Made by a program: the position numbers and the translations under genes | Assembly: GCA_017592665.1 (NCBI GenBank) | Contig: JAGFNW010000005.1 | Coordinates: forward strand, 186,001 to 250,000 | From: Streptosporangiaceae bacterium NEAU-GS5 | Lineage (GTDB): Bacteria; Actinomycetota; Actinomycetes; Streptosporangiales; Streptosporangiaceae | Reading direction: 5' to 3' | DNA: 64,000 nucleotides | Notes under the pieces: model-generated | Databases searched by the model: none | The model's input: the letters and a program-made list of their open reading frames with translations, nothing else | What the model was told of the DNA's origin: nothing | Shown here: positions 43,464-51,478 of the stretch, piece by piece | Position numbering within the stretch: the stretch's first letter is position 1 | Layout: each line of letters starts with the position of its first letter

Positions 43464-44183
43464 GTGGAATCGGTATGGGCCAGAGCTCGCCACGATGAGC
43501 CGGGCGAGACAACGAAAGCCCAGCGTGAGCCGGGCCTGAGTCGCGAAGCGATCATTCAGGGCGCGATGGAGCTGCTCGACGCCGAAGGCATCGACGCGCT
43601 CAGCATGCGCAAGCTCGCCACCCGCCTGGCCTCCGGCGCCACCAGCATCTACTGGTACGTGGAGAGCAAGGATCAGCTCCTGGAGCTGGTGATGGACGCG
43701 GTCTACGGCGAGGTCGCGGTCCCCGTCGACGGCTCATGGCGCAAGGCCGCCGAGGCCTTCGCGGCCGGGCTGCGCAAGGCGGTGTTCCATCACCCCTGGC
43801 TGGTCAGCCTGGTGGGCGCGCTGCCGGCCATCGGCCCCAACGCGATGACCGCGTCGGAGCGGCTGGTCGGCGCCTTCAAGAAGGCAGGTTTCGAGGGCTG
43901 GTCCCTCGACTACGCCGTGGCCGCCATCACCTCGTACGCCCTGGGAGCGGCCATCCCGTCGGCCGCCTGGCAGAACGCGCACCGCAAGCAGGGCAGGTCG
44001 ATCCAGGAGACGGTGGCGCAGATGGCCCCCACCATCCACTTCGTCTCGGCCGACTACCCCAACCTCTCCGAGATGGTCGACCGCTATTACGGCGGCGAGA
44101 CCGACGTCGAGCAGATCCAGCAGCGGAGCTTCTACTTCGGCCTCAACGCGCTGCTGGACGGCCTCGAGGCATGCCTGCCGTAA
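43464..44183 (+). CDS. TetR/AcrR-family regulator with TetR_C-type C-terminal domain
   Basis: A 239-residue regulator. It starts at GTG 43464 with V-E-S-V-W-A-R-A-R, a typical opening of this subfamily; there is no ATG before the HTH. The HTH spans about 30-80 (L-S-R-E-A-I-I-Q-G-A, then L-S-M-R-K-L-A-T-R-L and I-Y-W-Y-V-E-S-K). The C-terminal region is the TetR_C_1-type ligand domain. It is divergent from the MFS pump, which it most likely represses through the two 17-bp sites. The inducer is unknown. Confidence 0.9.
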   Translation: MESVWARARHDEPGETTKAQREPGLSREAIIQGAMELLDAEGIDALSMRKLATRLASGATSIYWYVESKDQLLELVMDAVYGEVAVPVDGSWRKAAEAFAAGLRKAVFHHPWLVSLVGALPAIGPNAMTASERLVGAFKKAGFEGWSLDYAVAAITSYALGAAIPSAAWQNAHRKQGRSIQETVAQMAPTIHFVSADYPNLSEMVDRYYGGETDVEQIQQRSFYFGLNALLDGLEACLP

Positions 44184-44253
44184 TTCGCGGTGGGAGACAG
44201 GATGTAAGGCACTTGCTGACCGGCATTACAAATTGATCGGGTAGCCTCGTGCC

Positions 44254-45909
44254 ATGTTGCCGACCGTCGCGGATGTGCTCGCGCTCGAGGCCGTCCGCCG
44301 GGGCAGCCCGTGCGTGGTCGCGGGCGGCGACCGGCTCGACACCCCGGTCCGCTGGGTGCACGTGGGCGAGATCAGCGACATCGCGCACCTGCTGCGCGGC
44401 GGCGAGCTGGTGCTCACGACCGGTGTGGCGCTGCCCGACGAGCCGGGCAAGCTGGCCGACTACATCGCCGAGCTGGCCGCGGTCGGGGCGTCCGGCCTGG
44501 TCGTCGAGCTCGGCCGGCGCTTCGTCCGGGAGCTGCCGCGCGCCGTGGTGAAGGCCGCGGAGGAGCATGGGCTGCCGCTGGTCACGCTCGCGCGCGAGAC
44601 GCCGTTCGTGCAGATCACCGAGTCCGTGCACGCCCGGATCATCGACATTCAGCTGCAGGAGCTGCGCGCCTCCGAGCAGTTGCACGAGGTGTTCACCCAG
44701 CTGTCGGTCGAGGGCGCCTCACCGGCCGAGGTGCTGGCCCAGGTGACCCGGTTCTCCGGCCGTCCCGCGCTGCTGGAGAACCTGGCCCATCAGGTGCTGG
44801 CCTGCGACAGCGCCGGCACCGACACGGGCGCGCTGCTGGCCGGCTGGGAGACCCGGTCGAGGGCCGTGGCGCCGCAGGGCCGCACGGCGTACGACGACAC
44901 GTCAGGCTGGCTGGTCACGACCGTGGGGGCGCGCGGGCAGGACTGGGGGCGGCTGATCCTGCTCTGCGACGGCCCGCCGGGGCCGCGCGACACCGTCCTC
45001 GCCGAACGCGCCGCGACCACGCTCGCGCTGGGCCGCCTGCTCGAACGCCACCAGGAGTCACTGGAGCGCCAGGCGCACGGCACGATCATCACGGGCATCC
45101 TCACCCACGCCTACTCCGATCCAGACGAGGCGGCCGCCCGCGCCCGGGCCGTCGGCGTCCCGCTGACCGGACGCAAGCTGGTCTGCGCGGTGGTCCGGCC
45201 CACGCCGGCGACCGGCACAGGTGTCGGCACGGCTGCCGGAACGAGCATCGGCACTGCCACGGGCACGGGCACCGCACTCGGCGAGCAGGCCCAACTCGGC
45301 GAGCTGGCCGAGGCCGTGGCCGCGGCCTGCCGTGACTCGCGGCTGCCGGCCCTGGTCGGCGCCCTCGACCAGAGCCGCGTCGGCGTGCTGCTGCCGCTGC
45401 CGCCCCGCGTGACGGCCGAGGCCGCGCTGTCCCAGCTGGCGGACCGGCTGCGCACGGCCTTCGGAGCGCCGTTCGTGCTGGCCGCGGGATCCGAGGTCGA
45501 CTCGGTCCGCGACGTGCGGCGCAGCTTCCTCGAGGCCGAGCAGGTGGCCGACGTGGCCGTCCGGCAGCCCGACGGCCGGCCGTTCTACCGGCTGCCCGAC
45601 CTCCGCCTGCGCGGCCTGCTCCACCTGTTGCGCGACGACGCCCGGCTGCAGACCTTCGCCGAGCGCGAGCTCGGGCCACTGCTGGCGCACGACGCGCAGC
45701 GGCACGGCGACCTCACCCGGATCCTGCGGATCTACCTCGACGCCGGGCGCAACAAGGCGGTCGCCGCGCAGCGCGCCCATCTGTCGCGGCCCGCCTTCTA
45801 CGACCGGCTCCGCCGCCTGGAGCGGATCCTCGACACCGATCTCGACGACGTCGAATCCTGCCTGTCCCTGCACATCGCCCTGCTCGCACTGGAGTCCTTC
45901 AGACGATGA
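44254..45909 (+). CDS. PucR-family transcriptional regulator
   Basis: A 551-residue PucR protein: N-terminal PucR domain (about 1-125; L-D-T-P-V-R-W-V-H-V-G-E-I-S-D and E-L-V-L-T-T-G-V-A-L), a GGDEF-like central domain (about 280-430) holding a Gly/Thr-rich insertion near 320-345, and a C-terminal HTH_30 (G-R-N-K-A-V-A-A-Q-R-A-H-L-S-R-P-A-F-Y-D). The stop overlaps the start of the P1-peptidase gene by 4 nt. PucR regulators of this kind sense amino acids or nucleobases. Coupling to a beta-aminopeptidase-like gene suggests local control of beta-peptide or beta-alanine use. A paralogue lies at 27986-29503. Confidence 0.88.
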   Translation: MLPTVADVLALEAVRRGSPCVVAGGDRLDTPVRWVHVGEISDIAHLLRGGELVLTTGVALPDEPGKLADYIAELAAVGASGLVVELGRRFVRELPRAVVKAAEEHGLPLVTLARETPFVQITESVHARIIDIQLQELRASEQLHEVFTQLSVEGASPAEVLAQVTRFSGRPALLENLAHQVLACDSAGTDTGALLAGWETRSRAVAPQGRTAYDDTSGWLVTTVGARGQDWGRLILLCDGPPGPRDTVLAERAATTLALGRLLERHQESLERQAHGTIITGILTHAYSDPDEAAARARAVGVPLTGRKLVCAVVRPTPATGTGVGTAAGTSIGTATGTGTALGEQAQLGELAEAVAAACRDSRLPALVGALDQSRVGVLLPLPPRVTAEAALSQLADRLRTAFGAPFVLAAGSEVDSVRDVRRSFLEAEQVADVAVRQPDGRPFYRLPDLRLRGLLHLLRDDARLQTFAERELGPLLAHDAQRHGDLTRILRIYLDAGRNKAVAAQRAHLSRPAFYDRLRRLERILDTDLDDVESCLSLHIALLALESFRR

Positions 45910-46994
45910 CGTCCACACGCGCCCGTGAATTCGGAATCATCATCGGCACCGGAACGCCTGGGCCGCACAACGCGATCACCGACGTGCCGGGCGTGCGGGT
46001 CGGGCACGCCACGATCATCAAGGGCGACGCGGGCCCGCGCGTGGTCGGCGAGGGCCCCGTGCGCACCGGCGTGACGGTCGTCCTGCCGCACGAAGGTTCG
46101 GCCTTCGACGAGCCGGTCTACGCCGGATATCACTGGCTCAACGGCAACGGCGAGATCACCGGCATGGCCTACCTGACCGAGTTCGGCCTGCTCGGGTCGC
46201 CGATCGGGCTGACCAACACAGCATCGGTCGGCGTGGTGCGGGACGCGCTCGTCGAGATCGAGATCGGCTCGCTCGGCAAGGGCCGGCAGGCCTGGTCGCT
46301 GCCCGTGGTCGGGGAGACCTGGGACGGCATGCTCAACGACATAGACGGCCAGCACGTGACCACGGCGCACGTCTGGGAAGCGTACGAGAGCGCCTCGGGC
46401 GGCCCGGTCGCGGAGGGCGCGGTCGGCGGCGGCACCGGCATGATCTGCCACGGCTTCAAGGGCGGCATCGGCACGGCCTCCCGGGTCACGGCCGCCGACA
46501 CCGGCGGCTACACCGTGGGCGTGCTCGTCCAGGCCAACCACGGGGCGCGCGAGCGGCTCACGGTCAACGGCGTCAACGTCGGCCGGCAGTTGCCGGAGTC
46601 GGGGCTGCCGCACGAGGGAGCCGGATCGATCATCGCGATCGTGGCCACGGACGCCCCGCTTCTCCCCCACCAGTGCCGGCGGCTGGCCCAGCGGGCCGGG
46701 CTCGGCGTGGCCCGCACCGGCGGCGCGGGGGAAAACTCCAGCGGCGACGGATTCCTCTGTTTCGCCACCGGAAACCGGGGGCTGCCCAGTGACGCTCTGG
46801 AGTCGAATCCGCCGCGCACGTTCCCGTTGACCGGGCTCGCCGACGCCTATCTCGACCCGTTGTTCTACGCCGCGATCGAGGCCACGGAGGAGGCCATCGT
46901 CAACTGCCTGGTGGCCGCCGAGACCATGAGCGGCGCAGACTACCTCACGATTCACGGCCTCGACGGGGCGGCCTTGGCGCAGTTGATCAGCTGA
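45906..46994 (+). CDS. P1-family (DmpA/BapA-like) aminopeptidase
   Basis: A 362-residue P1 peptidase of the Ntn-like DmpA fold, which self-cleaves into alpha and beta chains before a nucleophilic serine. Conserved parts seen are N-A-I-T-D-V-P-G-V-R-V-G-H at 19-31, a G-V-T-V-V-L-P-H strand, and P-I-G-L-T-N-T-A-S-V-G-V near 100. The candidate cleavage/nucleophile site is G240-S241 in E-G-A-G-S-I-I-A-I. DmpA releases N-terminal D- or L-residues, and BapA releases beta-amino acids such as beta-alanine. It is translationally coupled to pucR by ATGA (45906-45909). Absence of a signal peptide suggests action in the cytoplasm. Confidence 0.88.
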   Translation: MTSTRAREFGIIIGTGTPGPHNAITDVPGVRVGHATIIKGDAGPRVVGEGPVRTGVTVVLPHEGSAFDEPVYAGYHWLNGNGEITGMAYLTEFGLLGSPIGLTNTASVGVVRDALVEIEIGSLGKGRQAWSLPVVGETWDGMLNDIDGQHVTTAHVWEAYESASGGPVAEGAVGGGTGMICHGFKGGIGTASRVTAADTGGYTVGVLVQANHGARERLTVNGVNVGRQLPESGLPHEGAGSIIAIVATDAPLLPHQCRRLAQRAGLGVARTGGAGENSSGDGFLCFATGNRGLPSDALESNPPRTFPLTGLADAYLDPLFYAAIEATEEAIVNCLVAAETMSGADYLTIHGLDGAALAQLIS

Positions 46995-47097
46995 CGCCAG
47001 GAATAGGTAGGGAACTGCTCGTCTTGGGGTGAGAGTTCTCCTCCGGCGACGATTTGTGACGTGGCGAACGCGTTGCGTTTCGTGGTTTCGTCGAGCC

Positions 47098-47310
47098 ATG
47101 GATGAACCCGTCACCCATCACCCCACTGTGGTCCGCGCCCTGTCGGCCCGATTCCCGCACTGGACGATCTGGTGGGGCCAGGCCACGGCCCACTATTGGG
47201 GCGTCTGCCGGCGAGGGCAGCTCATGATGCACGTCGAGGCCCCCTCGGCCCAGGAGTTCGTCAGGCTCGCCCAGGAGGCCGACGCCCGCCGAGCGCGAGC
47301 AGGGGACTGA
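47098..47310 (+). CDS. Small conserved hypothetical protein
   Basis: A 70-residue protein from ATG 47098 with P-H-W-T-I-W-W-G and H-Y-W-G-V-C-R-R-G, then a charged helix. The frame extends upstream to 47029, but that part is Arg-rich and unlike coding sequence. Tryptophan-rich short proteins of this form are widespread hypotheticals in filamentous actinobacteria. I cannot assign a function. Confidence 0.6.
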   Translation: MDEPVTHHPTVVRALSARFPHWTIWWGQATAHYWGVCRRGQLMMHVEAPSAQEFVRLAQEADARRARAGD

Positions 47311-47446
47311 ATCGGCGAGACGGCCGGTCAGACACGGCCCTGTTCTCATGCGGTAAAAGTCATGCCTCCTTGCGTGTTTCGGCCCCATCCCACGCGGTTT
47401 GTCGCCACGATGGGTGCTCGAATGCCGCACCCTTGGGAGAACGCGC

Positions 47447-48952
47447 ATGAGAGGTCGACGCCTGGCCATTGGCGCCGCCACAACCCTGGCCGTAGCCCTG
47501 AGCCCGCTGAGCGGATCATCGGCGCTCGCCGGCACGGTTCAGCAAACCCGTGCCGCTGCGAAGGCCCCCACCTCGGGATTGCCGAGTTCGGCGTTCCCGC
47601 TGGGGACCCGGGTCTTTCCGAAGACGGCCTTCAAGAACCTGGCCACCGGCGTGGACTACTTCACGATGCGGGCGGGCTCGTCGAAGGACGGCTACGTGGT
47701 CAGCCTGACCAGCGGCGGCCTCGACTACATGGCGGAGGTGACCGCCGAGACGCAGGCCCTCGCGGCCCAGGCGGCCGGGTTCGAGCCGGTCGTGCTGAGG
47801 TTCACCCGCCCGCCGATGGCCGACTTCCCCGGAGCCGACTTCTGGGGGGTGCGCATCGGCCACTGGACGCTGAAGCAGAAGGCCGCCGCGACCAAGGTCG
47901 TCAACAAGCTGAAGGACCAGGGCATCGCGTCCAAGGTCGACTTCACGGGTGACGACGGCTTCGCCACGACCGGGCCGTGGAACGTCCGGGTCCTCATGAT
48001 CGACCCGGCGAAGTTCCGCGGGTCGTTCCGGTCGTCGCTCGGCACGAGCGTGGCCAAGCGGGAGCGGGTCTCGGCCATGGCCAAGGCGGCGCACGCGATC
48101 GCGGGCGTCAACGGCGGCTTCTTCGACATCCACACGCTCAGCGCCTATCGCGGCGACCCGACCGGCATCTCGGTCGTCGGTGGCAAGATCCTCAGCGAGG
48201 CCGTGGCCGGCCGCACCGGCCTGGTCCTCAAGGGCCGCTCGGCCCGCATCACCGAGTTGTCGTCGGCCGTGACGGCCACGTCGTCGGACGGCACGCGCAC
48301 GCGCGTCGGCGGCCTCAACCGGGTCCCGCTGGCCGACGAGCTGGTCATGTACACCGAGGAGTTCGGCGAGAAGACCCCGGTCGACGAGGGCGTCGAGGTC
48401 GTGCTCGACGCAGCGGGCACCGTGATCGCGGTGCGCTCGCCCGGCGCGAAGGTGACCAAGGGCACGCGGGTCCTGCACGGCGTCGGCGCGGCGGCCGACT
48501 GGCTGTGGGCGCACGCGTGGGAGGGCTGGAAGGTCGACGTCACGCAGTCCGTGACCGACCTGCGGACGGGCAAGGGCGTTCCCCTCACGCCGGACACCTA
48601 CATCATCGGCGGCCAGGTGCGGCTGCTGCGCGGCGGCCAGACGTGGATCACCGCCAAGACCGACGGCATGTACGGCCTCGACATGATCCTTCGCCGGCAT
48701 CCGCGCACCCTGGCCGGAATCAGCAAGACCGGCAAGCTGATCGTCGCCGTGGTCGACGGGCGCAGGCCGGGATCGACGGTCGGCGCCTCCTACCTCGAGG
48801 CCGCCCGCCTGATGCAGTGGCTGGGCGCCCGTGACGCGGTCAACCTCGACGGCGGCGGATCCAGCGCGATGGTGGTCAGGGGCAAGGTCGTCAACAAGCC
48901 CTCGGACGGCTCCGAGCGCGGCGTCGGAGACTCACTGCTGATCACGCCATGA
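47447..48952 (+). CDS. Secreted phosphodiester glycosidase (NAGPA-domain) protein
   Basis: A 501-residue exported protein. The signal peptide is M-R-G-R-R-L then a hydrophobic core and A-L-A-G cleavage near 31. An SPOR-like segment (G-Y-V-V-S-L-T-S-G-G near 81-90) comes before the phosphodiester-glycosidase (NAGPA/DUF2233) domain (about 195-500), with I-A-G-V-N-G-G-F-F-D and A-V-N-L-D-G-G-G-S-S-A-M as signature motifs. GGGAGA upstream fixes ATG 47447 rather than an earlier in-frame GTG. The domain hydrolyses GlcNAc- or sugar-1-phosphodiesters; a cell-wall or teichoic-acid target is plausible. It overlaps the convergent phenylalanine hydroxylase gene by 11 nt. Confidence 0.88.
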   Translation: MRGRRLAIGAATTLAVALSPLSGSSALAGTVQQTRAAAKAPTSGLPSSAFPLGTRVFPKTAFKNLATGVDYFTMRAGSSKDGYVVSLTSGGLDYMAEVTAETQALAAQAAGFEPVVLRFTRPPMADFPGADFWGVRIGHWTLKQKAAATKVVNKLKDQGIASKVDFTGDDGFATTGPWNVRVLMIDPAKFRGSFRSSLGTSVAKRERVSAMAKAAHAIAGVNGGFFDIHTLSAYRGDPTGISVVGGKILSEAVAGRTGLVLKGRSARITELSSAVTATSSDGTRTRVGGLNRVPLADELVMYTEEFGEKTPVDEGVEVVLDAAGTVIAVRSPGAKVTKGTRVLHGVGAAADWLWAHAWEGWKVDVTQSVTDLRTGKGVPLTPDTYIIGGQVRLLRGGQTWITAKTDGMYGLDMILRRHPRTLAGISKTGKLIVAVVDGRRPGSTVGASYLEAARLMQWLGARDAVNLDGGGSSAMVVRGKVVNKPSDGSERGVGDSLLITP

Positions 48953-49820
48953 TCTTGAAGACCATGTCGTCGTCGCAGGTGGCCCAGAAGTCGCCGACCA
49001 GGTCTTCGAGCTGGTCGAACGACTCGGCCGCGAACAACACGTCCTGATATTTCGTGATGTCGTATGGCTGAACGCCCATGGCGCGGAGGTCGAGGGGGCG
49101 GATGTCCATGCCGCGGAACTCCTCGATCTCCCCGTACGAGCTGAGGATCCCCGCCCCGTAGGCGCGCAGCTCGCCCCTGTCGCGCATCACGCCGAACTCC
49201 ATGGTGAACCAGAACACCTTCGACACGAACTCCAGCGCCTCGTCCGACTCGACCCGCCGGGCGGCCTGGCCCGCGAGCCGGTAGAGCGCGGCGAACCGGG
49301 GCGAGGCGAGCGTGTTGCCGTGCCCGATGACCTCGTGGATCACGTCGGGCTCCGGCGTGTAGAACGGCACCGAATGGTGGCGGATGTACTGCGTGGAGTG
49401 GAACAGCCCGTTGGCCAGCACGCCGTAGAACTCGCGGAGCGGGACCAGCCCGGCGGCCGGCAGGTAGCGGAACCCGGTCAGCGGTCGCAGCAGCTCGCTG
49501 ACCTCCTCCAGCTGCGGGATCCGGTCCTTGGGCAGGTCGAGCCGCTCGGCCGCGTCAAGGAACTCCTGGATGGCGTACGTGCGGTGCTTGACCGCGAGCT
49601 CCCTGGTGACGAGCGCCCAGACCTGGTGTTCTTCGTCGGTGTAGTCGGCGTGCGGGATCGGATCGCCCTCGTGGTAGCCCAGGGCGAGCGCCGCGATGGC
49701 GTTCCGCCTGGCCCGATAGACCTCATCGGCGAACCCCGGATGGGAGCTGGCCAGCTGAACGACCACGGACCCGTCCGCGCCGGTCTCGACCGGAGCGAAA
49801 TACTGTGCTTCCTCGAACAT
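48942..49820 (-). CDS. phhA: Phenylalanine 4-monooxygenase (aromatic amino acid hydroxylase)
   Basis: A 292-residue bacterial-type aromatic amino acid hydroxylase: non-heme iron and tetrahydrobiopterin convert Phe to Tyr. Iron ligands are H162 and H167 in I-H-E-V-I-G-H-G and E208 in T-M-E-F-G. L-V-P-L-R-E-F-Y-G-V-L-A and V-P-F-Y-T-P-E-P-D are family motifs. ATG 49820 (M-F-E-E-A-Q-Y-F) is chosen over an upstream extension that lacks homology. A TCTCA-N5-TGAGA repeat sits just upstream (49827-49841). A pterin recycling gene is not visible nearby. Confidence 0.93.
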   Translation of the reverse strand: MFEEAQYFAPVETGADGSVVVQLASSHPGFADEVYRARRNAIAALALGYHEGDPIPHADYTDEEHQVWALVTRELAVKHRTYAIQEFLDAAERLDLPKDRIPQLEEVSELLRPLTGFRYLPAAGLVPLREFYGVLANGLFHSTQYIRHHSVPFYTPEPDVIHEVIGHGNTLASPRFAALYRLAGQAARRVESDEALEFVSKVFWFTMEFGVMRDRGELRAYGAGILSSYGEIEEFRGMDIRPLDLRAMGVQPYDITKYQDVLFAAESFDQLEDLVGDFWATCDDDMVFKIMA

Positions 49821-49826
49821 ACTTAA

Positions 49827-49841
49827 TCTCACCAATTGAGA
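49827..49841. promoter_or_regulatory. Inverted repeat upstream of phenylalanine hydroxylase
   Basis: TCTCA-CCAAT-TGAGA is a perfect 5-bp dyad, 7 nt from the phhA start. It could be an operator for an amino-acid-responsive regulator; short arms make this tentative. Confidence 0.35.
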
Positions 49842-49967
49842 CGGTTGACTGACAAGTGTTCCGGACTTATTTGGGCATATCTGGCATACCTGTACTGCCC
49901 ATCCCACGTCTCACTAGACAGATCGCACAGTTAGATCTTTTCCAGCAAACCGGGTAGAAAGCTCTGT

Positions 49968-51047
49968 GTGACCGAGCAACGCGTTCCGCGCGCACTTATC
50001 GTTCTTGGCTGCGCGGCTGCTGCGGTCATCACTTTGGCGGGCATGCAGGCCGTCAGCTCGATCCTCGGGCCCGTCGTGCTGGCGCTCACGCTCGTCATCG
50101 CGGTCTCACCCCTGCGTGACTGGCTGCGGCGGCGCCAGGCGCCCGGCTGGGTGCTGGTCGCCATCCCGCTCGCCGTCGTGCTGCTGGTGCTGCTCGGCAT
50201 GGTCGCGGTCTTCAGCCTGGCGGCCGCCCAGCTCGCCATCCTCGCGCCCACCTACTCCGACCAGTTCAACCAGCTGGTCGCCGACGCGCAGAAGATGGCC
50301 GCGAACCTCGGCTACGGCAGCGAGCAGATCAACAAGGCGCTCCAGTCGTTCGACCCCGGAAAGATCATCAGCCTGGCGCAGGGTGTGCTGTCCGGCCTGC
50401 TGGGCGTGCTGTCCAGCCTGTTCCTGATCATCGTCCTGCTGCTGGCGATGAGCCTCGACGCGCCCGCCCTGTCCCAGATCCTGCGCGCGGCGCGGCTGGA
50501 CCGGCCCGGGCTGACCACCGCGCTGGAGTCGTTCACCTACAAGACCCGGCGCTACCTGATCGTCTCCACGATCTTCGGGATCATCTGCTCGATCCTCGAC
50601 ATCGCCGCGCTCGCGGTGCTGAGCGTGCCGCTCCCGCTGCTGTGGGGCACCCTCGCGCTGATCACCAACTACATTCCGAACATCGGGTTCATCCTGGGCC
50701 TGGTCCCGCCGGCCCTGCTCGGCCTGCTGGACGGCGGCGTGAAGACGATGGTCCTCGTGATCGTCGCGTACATCGCGATCAACGTGGTCATCCAGTCGTT
50801 CATCCAGCCGAAGTTCCTGGGCGACGCGGTGGGATTGTCGACCACGGCGACGTTCCTGTCGCTCATCGTGTGGGCGTGGGTGCTCGGCCCGCTCGGCGCG
50901 CTGCTGGCGATCCCGCTCAGCCTGCTGGCCCGCGCGCTGCTGATCGACAGCGATCCGAACGCCAAATGGGCGGCCGCGCTGATATCCGGCGAGCTGCCGG
51001 CTTCTGATGCGATAGCACCTGCCGCACCACCACCCGCGACGCCATAG
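49968..51047 (+). CDS. AI-2E-family transporter
   Basis: A 359-residue polytopic membrane protein of the AI-2E/PerM family. It has two N-terminal helices (about 8-65), a third near 68-90, an extracytoplasmic coil (about 90-140) and five C-terminal helices (about 145-325). The motifs I-T-N-Y-I-P-N-I-G-F-I near 226-236 and Q-S-F-I-Q-P-K-F-L-G near 275-284 are typical. Members export AI-2-like or other solutes or act as Na+/H+ antiporters, so the name is only a family label. Start GTG 49968 follows GGGTAGAAAG. A small hypothetical gene lies 20 bp downstream. Confidence 0.9.
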   Translation: MTEQRVPRALIVLGCAAAAVITLAGMQAVSSILGPVVLALTLVIAVSPLRDWLRRRQAPGWVLVAIPLAVVLLVLLGMVAVFSLAAAQLAILAPTYSDQFNQLVADAQKMAANLGYGSEQINKALQSFDPGKIISLAQGVLSGLLGVLSSLFLIIVLLLAMSLDAPALSQILRAARLDRPGLTTALESFTYKTRRYLIVSTIFGIICSILDIAALAVLSVPLPLLWGTLALITNYIPNIGFILGLVPPALLGLLDGGVKTMVLVIVAYIAINVVIQSFIQPKFLGDAVGLSTTATFLSLIVWAWVLGPLGALLAIPLSLLARALLIDSDPNAKWAAALISGELPASDAIAPAAPPPATP

Positions 51048-51067
51048 ACGGGCGTATCGTTCGTCAC

Positions 51068-51478
51068 ATGCACCGCTGGGACACCGACCAGGGTCATGTC
51101 GGCATCGCCGACGGGTCCGCGATGGATCCGCAGGTAGAGACGCTGCTGGCCGCTATGAAGCGGGACGGATGGGTCACCGAGGACCCGCACGCCCACGTCC
51201 TGCCGCACCTCCGCGCGGCCTGCGAGGCCCGCTGGCTGCTGACCGGCGAGCGCCTGCTCGAAGACGGCGTCTATGAGGTCGAGGTGGCCCTCGCCGGAGA
51301 ATGCGAGGGGGTCGACGTCCATCGCGCCGCGATCCGCCTGCTGTCGGCGATCGCCGAGCCCGTCTTCTTCGTACGGCAGAGCGAGCCTGGCGTGTTCGAC
51401 TGCGTGACAGGCGTGGTGGAGCTCGACACCCCGGGCTTCAAGAGCCACGGCCACCTGATCAGGCTCATCGTGAAGTAG
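51068..51478 (+). CDS. Hypothetical protein
   Basis: A 136-residue protein with no recognised domain. It has M-D-P-Q-V-E-T-L-L-A-A-M near 19-30, H-V-L-P-H-L near 43-48, and a beta-rich C-terminal half (V-Y-E-V-E-V-A, V-F-F-V-R-Q-S, G-H-L-I-R-L-I-V). It lies 20 bp after the AI-2E-type gene, so likely co-transcribed, and its stop directly abuts the stop of the convergent membrane protein gene. Function is unknown. Confidence 0.7.
   Translation: MHRWDTDQGHVGIADGSAMDPQVETLLAAMKRDGWVTEDPHAHVLPHLRAACEARWLLTGERLLEDGVYEVEVALAGECEGVDVHRAAIRLLSAIAEPVFFVRQSEPGVFDCVTGVVELDTPGFKSHGHLIRLIVK

Noticed and set aside
39409-43512. A 1367-codon minus-strand open frame across the permease and MFS genes
   Set aside because: It is an out-of-frame reading of both genes on the same strand, with extreme Arg/Ala/Gly composition.
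47029-47097. An N-terminal extension of the small Trp-rich protein at 47098
   Set aside because: The extra residues are mostly Arg/Trp from a GC-rich leader and ATG 47098 begins the conserved part.
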